From the NCBI GenBank assembly GCA_022511485.1, contig JAFLUJ010000309.1, positions 1 to 14,486 of the forward strand: 14,486 bases of DNA, given 5' to 3'. Below are positions 1 to 6,575 of this stretch, one piece after another. A program made the position numbers and the translations under genes. Each line of letters begins with the position of its first letter. Within the stretch, counting starts at the first letter, position 1. Below the pieces are notes generated by a model, which saw only the letters and a list, made by a program, of their open reading frames with translations, was not told the origin of the DNA and searched no databases. This DNA comes from Oscillospiraceae bacterium (GTDB lineage Bacteria; Bacillota; Clostridia; Oscillospirales; Ruminococcaceae).

Positions 1-263
1 GACTGTATACTCATTTCCGTGGTGCTTCCGCTGCTTCTGGAGGACACCGAACCTCCCCGGAAATCATAGCAATACGCAAATACCCCATGCTCCGCAAGCG
101 CAGCCGCCAGATCGGATATGTTCTCATGGGAGGAATTATATCCGTGACTTAAAATCATTGCCGGGACTTTATGTTCAGCACCTTCCGGAATAAACGCTTT
201 TCCATATATAGTACCGTCTCCAACGGAAACGGACATTTCGTTTACGTTTACCTGATATTTCAT
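1..263 (-). CDS. alpha/beta hydrolase, N-terminal part (gene runs off the left edge)
   Basis: Only the first 87 codons are in the window. The protein starts MKYQVNVNEM at 263 and is preceded by a modest ribosome site (AAAGCAGG on the minus strand, 7 bases from the ATG). A beta-rich start leads to PAMILSHGYNSS (residues 34-45), whose HGYN is the usual oxyanion-hole motif of serine-aminopeptidase-like (Hydrolase_4/S33) alpha/beta hydrolases. It is followed by a helix and then YCYDFRGGS (64-72), the second typical strand motif. The nucleophile elbow GxSxG, the acid and the His lie beyond the edge, so catalytic competence cannot be judged. No signal peptide is visible, so it is probably cytoplasmic. 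It is an esterase, lipase or peptidase-like enzyme of unknown substrate. It is transcribed divergently from azlC, and the shared intergenic region may control both. Confidence 0.85.
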   Translation of the reverse strand, partial: MKYQVNVNEMSVSVGDGTIYGKAFIPEGAEHKVPAMILSHGYNSSHENISDLAAALAEHGVFAYCYDFRGGSVSSRSSGSTTEMSIQ

Positions 264-296
264 AAATAAACCTGCTTTCAAAATTGCTTTTAATAT

Positions 297-325
297 ATTA
301 TCTCATATAAAAGAAAAATTTTCAA
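297..325 (-). promoter_or_regulatory. predicted sigma-A promoter of the alpha/beta hydrolase gene
   Basis: On the minus strand, TTGAAA (plus 320-325) is followed after exactly 17 bases by GATAAT (plus 297-302). Each box matches the consensus at five of six positions. It lies about 35 bases upstream of the hydrolase ATG at 263. The prediction rests on sequence match only. Confidence 0.5.
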
Positions 326-334
326 TTACAGACC

Positions 335-351
335 GGTTACAATTGGTTACA
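335..351. promoter_or_regulatory. GGTTACA direct repeat spaced one helical turn, possible activator site
   Basis: GGTTACA occurs at 335-341 and again at 345-351, a 10-bp period that puts both on the same face of the helix. A third partial copy, TTACA, is at 326-330. The pair lies just upstream of the -35 box of the minus-strand hydrolase promoter, where activators commonly bind. No regulator is identified, and the site could be chance in AT-rich DNA. Confidence 0.25.
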
Positions 352-369
352 GAATTATTAAATTTCATG

Positions 370-383
370 AAGTATTAATACTT
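370..383. promoter_or_regulatory. 14-bp perfect palindrome overlapping the azlC -35 box, candidate operator
   Basis: AAGTATTAATACTT is a perfect palindrome whose last two bases are also the first two of the azlC -35 element TTGAAA (382-387). A dimeric repressor bound here would block RNA polymerase, so a repressor operator for azlCD is a reasonable inference. The binding protein is not in this window. Confidence 0.35.
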
Positions 384-410
384 GAAAAATCCGTCGGAAT
401 TTGCTATAAT
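382..410 (+). promoter_or_regulatory. predicted strong sigma-A promoter of azlCD
   Basis: TTGAAA (382-387), a 17-base spacer and a perfect TATAAT (405-410) are present. TG lies one base upstream of the -10 box (402-403), giving an extended -10. It sits 34 bases before the likely azlC start. Confidence 0.8.
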
Positions 411-428
411 ATACTTTGTCTGTGAAAG

Positions 429-434
429 AAAGGA
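429..434 (+). promoter_or_regulatory. ribosome binding site that decides the azlC start
   Basis: AAAGGA lies directly against a TTG at 435, too close to serve it. It is 9 bases from the next in-frame TTG at 444. The downstream TTG is therefore the better start, and no ATG is available nearby. Confidence 0.6.
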
Positions 435-443
435 TTGAGTGTA

Positions 444-1160
444 TTGAAAGAAACAGAAAAGCTTAGCTTTAAAGAGGGCTTGAAGGATGGCATACCCATA
501 GGTCTGGGATACCTGTCAGTGTCCTTCAGCTTCGGAATATCCGCCGTGTCAAAGGGTCTGTCATGGCTGGCGGCAACAATAATTTCCATGACAAATCTTA
601 CCTCGGCAGGACAGGTGGCGGGACTTACAATAATCTCCGCCGCAGGAACGCTGCTTGAAATGGCTCTTGCACAGCTTATTATAAATATGAGGTACTCGCT
701 TATGAGCCTGTCCCTGTCTCAAAGACTTGACAGCAGCTTCACCCTGCCACACAGATTCCTCGCTTCGTTCGGCATAACCGACGAGATTTTTGCCGCCGCT
801 TCCGGAAAGGGGAGGGATATAACTCCCGCCTATATGTACGGTCTTATTTCACTACCATTTGTGTGCTGGTCTCTTGGTACTCTTTTAGGAGGTATCGCCG
901 GAAGCATAATGCCGGATATGCTCAGAAATTCCCTGGGAATAGCCATCTACGGAATGTTCATTGCAATTTTTATCCCTCCCGCAAGAAAATCTGTGGGAGT
1001 TTTGGTGACAGTGGCAATTGCCGCAGGTCTTAGCTGCTGTTTCAGATTTATTCCAGTGTTTGAACATCTTTCCTCCGGCTTTGCAGTTATAATCTGCACT
1101 CTTGCAGCCTCCACTGCCGCAGCGCTTCTTTTCCCAAGGAAGGAGGCTGATGCAGAATGA
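444..1160 (+). CDS. azlC: AzlC family branched-chain amino acid exporter, large subunit
   Basis: This membrane protein of 238 residues (from the TTG at 444) matches the AzlC family in length and character. It has several hydrophobic segments, a GYLSVSFSFG-type first helix near the N-terminus and the FGITDEIFA motif around residue 108 that is typical of the family. AzlC works with the small partner AzlD, encoded next with a 4-base ATGA overlap. Known AzlCD pairs export branched-chain amino acids or their toxic analogues (for example 4-azaleucine); the substrate here is inferred from the family. Transcription starts from a good extended -10 promoter at 382-410 with a palindrome over its -35 box, so repression is likely. 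A TTG start often lowers expression. An upstream TTG at 435 would add three residues but abuts the ribosome site. Confidence 0.9.
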   Translation: MKETEKLSFKEGLKDGIPIGLGYLSVSFSFGISAVSKGLSWLAATIISMTNLTSAGQVAGLTIISAAGTLLEMALAQLIINMRYSLMSLSLSQRLDSSFTLPHRFLASFGITDEIFAAASGKGRDITPAYMYGLISLPFVCWSLGTLLGGIAGSIMPDMLRNSLGIAIYGMFIAIFIPPARKSVGVLVTVAIAAGLSCCFRFIPVFEHLSSGFAVIICTLAASTAAALLFPRKEADAE

Positions 1161-1480
1161 CCACAGCACAGCTTGCCGCTTATATCGGAGTAATGGCAGG
1201 AGTTACATATCTGGTCCGTATGCTTCCGATAGTGATATTCCGGAAGAAGATCAAGTCCAGATTCGTGACGGATTTCCTTTACTACGTCCCATATGCTGTT
1301 CTGGGAGCAATGACTATACCGGCAGTTCTGTTTTCCACCGGCAGCATTATTTCCGCTGCCGCAGGGCTTATCGCAGCAGTCCTGCTTGCCTTCAAGGACA
1401 AGGGTCTGCTTGCAGTAGCCGCTGCCGCTTGTATAGCCGCCTTCGCCGCAGAGGTCATCATGAGGTTTGTTTTGCAGTGA
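1157..1480 (+). CDS. azlD: AzlD family branched-chain amino acid exporter, small subunit
   Basis: This 107-residue, almost wholly hydrophobic protein has three to four predicted membrane segments. The family-typical segment is VTYLVRMLPIVIF (residues 16-28), followed by FLYYVPYAVLGAMTIPAVLF (40-59). It is the obligate partner of AzlC in the BCAA exporter. The start ATG at 1157 overlaps the azlC stop (ATGA), with AGGAGG at 1141-1146 placed 10 bases upstream, so the two are translationally coupled. A strong hairpin terminator follows the stop codon almost at once. Confidence 0.92.
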   Translation: MTTAQLAAYIGVMAGVTYLVRMLPIVIFRKKIKSRFVTDFLYYVPYAVLGAMTIPAVLFSTGSIISAAAGLIAAVLLAFKDKGLLAVAAAACIAAFAAEVIMRFVLQ

Positions 1481-1492
1481 CAGATATAATCA

Positions 1493-1539
1493 AGCATCAC
1501 ACAAGGATGGCTGTTGTTCCTTATGTGATGCTGTTTTTT
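1493..1539 (+). terminator. rho-independent terminator of azlCD
   Basis: AGCATCACACAAGGA (1493-1507) pairs with TCCTTATGTGATGCT (1518-1532), fourteen of fifteen positions, around a 10-base loop. It is followed by G and six T's (1534-1539). The T-run runs into the stop codon of the convergent lipoprotein gene (1538-1540). On the minus strand the same hairpin has no T-run behind it, so it would stop the opposite transcript only weakly. Confidence 0.85.
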
Positions 1540-3166
1540 AATATTCACTAATGGACATCCACATACCGGGAATATCGTCAAATACAGGCTCTGCAATGAA
1601 ATTTCCTTTTGAGTCGATTATACCGCGTTTGCCGTCGACCCCGACGATGCAGTAACCGTCATCGTAAAAGGCGCTCAAAGAATCACACTCCAATTCAATT
1701 ACCCATTCTCCCGCTGTGTTAATGAAGCCGACCTTTTCATTTCCATCATTTGCATATGCAAGACCATTTTTAGAAAATTTTCCAAGATCATAATATTTTA
1801 TCTCTATTACCTCGTTTCCGCTTCGGTCTATATATCCGTGTTTACCTCCGAGCATTACCGGGATAAGATCATCATAAAGTACTTCATTGGCATAAGTGGA
1901 TATATCATTATAGTGCGGCTCAGCGACATAATTACCGCTCTCATCTATGATGCCGTATACAAAGAGATCACTGTTTATGATTGCAAGACCGCCATCGTCA
2001 AAGTCGTAAGCACGACTGAATACAGGTTCTATAACGAAGCTTCCGCTTTCGTCAATATAACCCCATTTTTCATATCCCGAATCGTCTGTGATCGCCGCTG
2101 CGGCAAGTCCGTTTTTGCTGAAAGACCTTATTTCATCAAACCGGGGCTCGATGACCCATTTTCCGGTCTTGTCTATAAAACCGTATTTGGCGTCCATCCG
2201 GGATGTACCGACTGATGCAATGCAGAGACCATTTTCAGCAAAACGTCCCGCTTCGTAAAACTTGGTATCCACAATTATTTTTCCGTTTCTGTCGATGAAA
2301 CCATATTCATTTTTTTCATCCTTTACGAGCGCTGTCCCGTCCTCAGAAAATCCATGGGAATATGTAAACTGAGGTTCAATAACAACATTTCCGGTCTCAT
2401 CAATATAACCATATTTTCCATTAATGCGGACACATGCCAGTCCATCTGTAAAATAACCGATCCAGTCATATATAGGTTCAATGACAAAGCTTCCGGTCAT
2501 GTCAATGCAGCCCCACTTATGTTTTCCGTCAGCGTAAACTACAGAAGCATCAGAAAGACCATTTTCCTGAAATCCGTCAATATACTCAAATTCAGGCTCA
2601 ATTATCCATTTGCCGGTATGATCCATAACTCCGTATTTTTCGCTGTCATCAGAATTTCTTGTAACTGTGTATATCCCATAGTCATCAGCGTATAAAAAAC
2701 GCAGATAATTCATTTGCGGCTCTATGAGATAATTTCCGTTCCTGTCGATACAGCCGTATTTTTCCCCTATACGGACAATCGTAGCATTGCCGGCATAGAA
2801 ATTATATGCATTATCAAATATTGGTTCTATGACCCATTTTCCCGTTTTGTCAATATAGCCCATTTTGCCGTCCTTGACGGCTACGGTAAGTCCCTGATAA
2901 AAGAGCGGTTCTCCGTCTATGTCCTCTTCTGGATCTTCATCTTTATTTTCATCGGGAGCAGGAGCTTCGGAGGATTCCGTTACCGCTTCGGACGCAGTTT
3001 CTTCGGGAGTTTCGGTTTCCTCCAGCTCTTCGATGATAATATCGTCTGCGGCGGAGGTTATCCCTGCTTCAGGCTGGGAGTTCCCATCATAATTGTCGGA
3101 AGCACAGGCGGTCAGCAGGACAGCGGCTAAGACTGTGCAAATAGTTGATCTTTTTATACGGCTCAT
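1538..3166 (-). CDS. WG-repeat lipoprotein, fourth gene of a four-paralogue operon
   Basis: The product has a positively charged start, a hydrophobic core and a lipobox LLTAC, with the lipidated Cys at residue 21. This predicts an anchor on the outer face of the membrane. An acidic Glu/Thr/Pro linker (about 22-88) follows, then twelve WG-type repeats (about 90-538, period about 37 residues). Examples are KMGYIDKTGKWVIEP (repeat 1), KWGYIDESGSFVIEP (repeat 8) and KRGIIDSKGNFIAEP (repeat 12). WG repeats form beta structure; no enzymatic function is established, and binding or surface display is only inferred. The start is doubtful. The ATG at 3166 overlaps its own ribosome site (AGAAAGGA, 3166-3173). 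Alignment with the paralogues puts the ancestral start at an ATA codon (3155-3157), which has ideal 8-base spacing. The gene lies 33 bases after the previous one. A weak extended -10-like TGATATATT (3176-3184, minus) is in that gap. Confidence 0.85.
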   Translation of the reverse strand: MSRIKRSTICTVLAAVLLTACASDNYDGNSQPEAGITSAADDIIIEELEETETPEETASEAVTESSEAPAPDENKDEDPEEDIDGEPLFYQGLTVAVKDGKMGYIDKTGKWVIEPIFDNAYNFYAGNATIVRIGEKYGCIDRNGNYLIEPQMNYLRFLYADDYGIYTVTRNSDDSEKYGVMDHTGKWIIEPEFEYIDGFQENGLSDASVVYADGKHKWGCIDMTGSFVIEPIYDWIGYFTDGLACVRINGKYGYIDETGNVVIEPQFTYSHGFSEDGTALVKDEKNEYGFIDRNGKIIVDTKFYEAGRFAENGLCIASVGTSRMDAKYGFIDKTGKWVIEPRFDEIRSFSKNGLAAAAITDDSGYEKWGYIDESGSFVIEPVFSRAYDFDDGGLAIINSDLFVYGIIDESGNYVAEPHYNDISTYANEVLYDDLIPVMLGGKHGYIDRSGNEVIEIKYYDLGKFSKNGLAYANDGNEKVGFINTAGEWVIELECDSLSAFYDDGYCIVGVDGKRGIIDSKGNFIAEPVFDDIPGMWMSISEY

Positions 3167-3173
3167 CCTTTCT
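3155..3173 (-). promoter_or_regulatory. displaced start region: ribosome site, overlapping ATG and in-register ATA codon
   Basis: On the minus strand AGAAAGGA (3173-3166) shares its last A with the ATG at 3166-3164, leaving no spacer. Eight bases after AGGA comes ATA (3157-3155), followed by AAA AGA TCA. This aligns with the ATG AGA AGA TCA start of the first paralogue at 8273. The simplest reading is an ATG-to-ATA change with rescue by an upstream ATG, or use of ATA as a weak start. Confidence 0.5.
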
Positions 3174-3199
3174 ATAATATATCAGCAAAGGTCAGACAG

Positions 3200-4876
3200 T
3201 CACGAAATAGTTAACTTTTCAAAAGTGACCTCTACATCATTGTCATAATCGCTTATGACCAATGTTCCGGCGATTGATTCAAACACAGGTTCTATGATGT
3301 AATTTCCCGTAGAGTCGATTATTCCGTACATTCTGTCCTTCTGGACAATGCAGTACCCATCATCATCGAAGCCAAATGCTCTGTCAAACTGAGGTACGAT
3401 CACCCAATTTCCGGTTCTGTCAATAAATCCGTATTTGGCTTCATCATAAGAAGGTCCTATTGATACAGCGGCAAGACCATTTTTTGCAAAGTTTCTGATA
3501 TAGATATATTTTACCTCTAATACTTCATTGCCGTTCAGGTCAAGATATCCGAATCTGATTGATCCGGTTTCATCGTTGATGCCAACCTCAATAAGATCTG
3601 TATTTGGAAGCTCACCTGTTAGAGTGTAGTAGCCTATATAGTCATATTTCGGCTCGGCGATAATAGCTCCGCTTTTGTCTATAACGCCGTATTTCTCCTT
3701 GTCACCTTCAAATATACTGATCACGGCAAGATCATTTTTGTTGAAAGGATAGGTCTGGTCAAACTGAGGTTCAATGACCCAGCTTCCGCTTTCGTCGATA
3801 TAACCCCATTTTTTGTTTCCGCTGCTGTCTAATACTGCTGCGCTTGCAAGTCCGTTTTCGCTGAATCCCCATGCCACGTCCCAGAACCTTGGTTCTATGA
3901 CCCATTCTCCGGTTTTGTCAATAAATCCGATCTCGTCACCATAAGTTAATATTGCAGATGCAAGTCCGTTTTTCGCAAATTCTCCAATTAGTTCATATTT
4001 GAGGTCAATAACTATATTTCCCTTTGTGTCAATTGCTCCTATATTGCCGTCTGCATCCATTACTCTGGCAAATCCGTGCTCGTTAAAATCTTCGGCGTAA
4101 CTGTATTCAGGTTTAATTGCAATTTCTCCCTTTTTGTTTATATAACCGTATTTAGGGTCGTCAAATCCATTTGTCTGGACACGGGCAAGTCCCTGTGAGA
4201 AGTCTGCTATATAATCGAACTGAGGTTCAAGGATAAAGCTTCCGGTTCTGTCAATCCAGCCATATTTTAAATTAATGTTCATGTAATCGTCGGGGTCGTA
4301 CATTGCCGCTTCGGCAATTCCGTTTTTGTTAAAGTGATCGAGCATATCATATTGGGGCTCTATGATCCATTCGCCCGTTTTATCCAGAAGACCATATTTA
4401 TAATTGCTTTCGGCTGCAACAATAGTACCGTCATTGCTGAAACAGTGCTCCATGGTCTTAAATCCGTTAAAAATATAATTGCCGTCCATGTCGATGCAGC
4501 CGTATTTTTCGTCGTTGTATACCACAGCAAGTCCGCAGGAAGAAAAATCATATGCGGTGTCAAACTGCGGCTCTATGACCCATCTTCCGGTTTTATCAAT
4601 ATAGCCATCCTTGCCGTCCTTAGATGCAACGACAAGACCCTGATTAAAAAGCTTTTCTTCCTCTTCGTTATCCTCTGTGCTTTCGTCCTCATCAGGAGCA
4701 GGAGCTTCGGAAGCTTCCGTTACTGCTTCCGTCTCCTCCAGCTCTTCGATGATAATATCGTCTGCTGCGGAGGTTATCCCTGCTTCCGGTCGGGAATTCC
4801 CGTCATAATTGTCGGAAGCACAGGCAGTCAGCAGCAGGGAGGCTAATATCCCGCAAATTGCTGATGATCTTTTCAT
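3200..4876 (-). CDS. WG-repeat lipoprotein, third gene of the operon, with a divergent C-terminal tail
   Basis: The protein has 558 residues, with a start well supported by AAAGGAG about 10 bases upstream. The signal peptide MKRSSAICGILASLLLTAC has its lipobox Cys at 19. The linker is the shortest of the four (about 20-80) and strongly acidic (EDNEEEEK). Twelve WG repeats start near residue 89. Repeat 2 (KYGCIDMDGNYIFNGF) has lost the IEP core and repeat 7 carries one extra residue (FWDVAWGF). The other three copies end in a short WMS-containing tail soon after repeat 12. This one instead continues with VISDYDNDVEVTFEKLTIS, about 15 residues of unrelated charged sequence. It follows the previous gene by 24 bases. 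It is presumably a surface lipoprotein, function unknown. Confidence 0.9.
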   Translation of the reverse strand: MKRSSAICGILASLLLTACASDNYDGNSRPEAGITSAADDIIIEELEETEAVTEASEAPAPDEDESTEDNEEEEKLFNQGLVVASKDGKDGYIDKTGRWVIEPQFDTAYDFSSCGLAVVYNDEKYGCIDMDGNYIFNGFKTMEHCFSNDGTIVAAESNYKYGLLDKTGEWIIEPQYDMLDHFNKNGIAEAAMYDPDDYMNINLKYGWIDRTGSFILEPQFDYIADFSQGLARVQTNGFDDPKYGYINKKGEIAIKPEYSYAEDFNEHGFARVMDADGNIGAIDTKGNIVIDLKYELIGEFAKNGLASAILTYGDEIGFIDKTGEWVIEPRFWDVAWGFSENGLASAAVLDSSGNKKWGYIDESGSWVIEPQFDQTYPFNKNDLAVISIFEGDKEKYGVIDKSGAIIAEPKYDYIGYYTLTGELPNTDLIEVGINDETGSIRFGYLDLNGNEVLEVKYIYIRNFAKNGLAAVSIGPSYDEAKYGFIDRTGNWVIVPQFDRAFGFDDDGYCIVQKDRMYGIIDSTGNYIIEPVFESIAGTLVISDYDNDVEVTFEKLTIS

Positions 4877-4900
4877 AAAATACCGCTCCTTTATTTTATA

Positions 4901-6556
4901 TTATTCAAGAATGGACATCCATTGTCCGGGTATGGAATCGAATACAGGCTCTGCGATGTAATTTCCATAGGAATCAATTATGCCATATTTATCTCTAATT
5001 CTGACGACGCAGTATCCGTCATCATAGAAGCCGTCCACACGATCAAATTGGAAGTCGATCACTATTTCTCCTGATTTATTGATGAATCCTATTTTATCGT
5101 CATCATTTTGGATGCCCGCAAGACCGTTGGGAGCAAATCCGCCAAGACTCTGATATTTTAGCTCAATTATCTCGTTTCCGTTACGGTCAATATAACCGTA
5201 TTTACCAAATGGACTGTCTCCGACTAAAATGAGGTCTTCATCATAAAGCTTTCCGGTAATATCATCGCAGTATATATATTTGTACTTTGGTTCGATCACG
5301 TAATTACCGTTCTGGTCAATGACGCCATCATAGTAAATATATTTGCCGTCACCGTCCGGCTCGGCTATACTTATGACCGCAAGACCGGTATCATCAAAGC
5401 TGTTTGCAATATTAAACACAGGCTCGATGACAAAGCTTCCGCTTTCGTCAATATAGCCCCAGAGCATGAGACCCGAATCATCTCTCACTGCGGCTGCTGC
5501 AAGACCGTTTTTGCTGAAAGCCCCTGCATCCGCAAACGTCGGTTCAATGACCCATTCTCCAGTTCTGTCGATGAATCCATATACCATATCTCCTTCGGAG
5601 TTTTCTACTCCTGCCAGAGCAAGTCCGTTTTCGGTGAAACAGTTTCTGCAATCCAGATAGTCAAACTTGTCATCTATAATTATATTTCCGCTTTTGTCAA
5701 TGAAACCGTATCCGTTGTCTTCCCCTCTGATATATGCCATCCCGTCATCGGAAAAATCACCGGCAGACCGGAACTGCGCTTCGATGACAACAGATCCTGT
5801 CTCGTCGATATAACCGTATCTGTAACCAATGATGATCCATGTCATTCCGTTTGAAAGGTCTCCGATCCCATCAAATACAGGAGAGACAACTATGTTTCCG
5901 GATGTATCAACAAGTCCTATTTTTCTGTCTCCGTCAGCGTCTGTTTCCCAGATGTGGGCAAGACCGTTTTCTTCAAATTCCCCCAGATACTCAAATTCCG
6001 GCTCAATGAGCCATTTTCCTGTTGTCTGGTCTATGACCCCGAATTTTGTATGTCCATGAGAATCCACTGTATACAGATGTATCCCATATTCATCAGAGCA
6101 TAAATAACCTAAATAATCCATTTCCGGCTCTATGAGATAATTTCCGCTTCTGTCGATACAGCCGTACTTTTCCCCGATCCGGACAATTGCAATATTGCCT
6201 GCGTAAAAATTATGGGCGTTGTCAAATTTGGGTTCTATGACCCAGTTTCCGGTCTTGTCAATATAGCCCATTTTGCCGTCCATAGATGCAGTGGTAAGTC
6301 CCTGATAAAAGAGATTTTCAGCGTCAGGATCATATTCTTCCTCCTCATATGGAACGGGAACTTCGGAAGCTTCCGTTACCGCTTCGGATGTTGTTTCTGC
6401 GGGAGCTTCCGTCTCCGTGATCTCCTCGATAATAATATCGTCCGCTTCGGAGGTTATCCCTGCTTCCGGTTGGGAATTCCCGTCATAATTGTCGGAAACA
6501 CAGGCTGTCAACAGCAGGGAGGCTAATATTCCGCAAAGAAAAGCTGTATTTTTCAT
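4901..6556 (-). CDS. WG-repeat lipoprotein, second gene of the operon
   Basis: The protein has 551 residues from the ATG at 6556. That start is chosen because AAGGAG lies about 9 bases upstream and because MKNTAFLCGILASLLLTAC aligns with the paralogous signal peptides. The open frame extends 60 codons further but only overlaps the end of the preceding gene in another frame. The lipobox Cys is at 19. The acidic linker ends in EEEEYDPDAENLFYQGL, shared with the first gene's product (EYDPDAENLFYHGL). Twelve WG repeats start near residue 95 and the protein ends in WMSILE. Repeats 1-3 are closest to those of the fourth gene (IVRIGEKYGCIDR in both), while the linker end is closest to the first gene. 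That pattern suggests exchange between copies. The gap from the previous gene is 19 bases. Its biochemical role is unknown. Confidence 0.92.
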   Translation of the reverse strand: MKNTAFLCGILASLLLTACVSDNYDGNSQPEAGITSEADDIIIEEITETEAPAETTSEAVTEASEVPVPYEEEEYDPDAENLFYQGLTTASMDGKMGYIDKTGNWVIEPKFDNAHNFYAGNIAIVRIGEKYGCIDRSGNYLIEPEMDYLGYLCSDEYGIHLYTVDSHGHTKFGVIDQTTGKWLIEPEFEYLGEFEENGLAHIWETDADGDRKIGLVDTSGNIVVSPVFDGIGDLSNGMTWIIIGYRYGYIDETGSVVIEAQFRSAGDFSDDGMAYIRGEDNGYGFIDKSGNIIIDDKFDYLDCRNCFTENGLALAGVENSEGDMVYGFIDRTGEWVIEPTFADAGAFSKNGLAAAAVRDDSGLMLWGYIDESGSFVIEPVFNIANSFDDTGLAVISIAEPDGDGKYIYYDGVIDQNGNYVIEPKYKYIYCDDITGKLYDEDLILVGDSPFGKYGYIDRNGNEIIELKYQSLGGFAPNGLAGIQNDDDKIGFINKSGEIVIDFQFDRVDGFYDDGYCVVRIRDKYGIIDSYGNYIAEPVFDSIPGQWMSILE

Positions 6557-6575
6557 AAAGAAGATCTCCTTTTTT

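Noticed and set aside
1102..1551. Alternative plus-strand frame across azlC/azlD
   Set aside because: It lies out of frame over the well-supported azlD gene and has no family resemblance.
1838..3130. Plus-strand open frames of 113-138 codons opposite the WG-repeat genes (also 4334-4846, 6212-6526, 7344-7652 and 7977-8243)
   Set aside because: They recur at matching places in each paralogue because the minus-strand codon pattern repeats. They lack ribosome sites and have the composition expected of antisense shadows.
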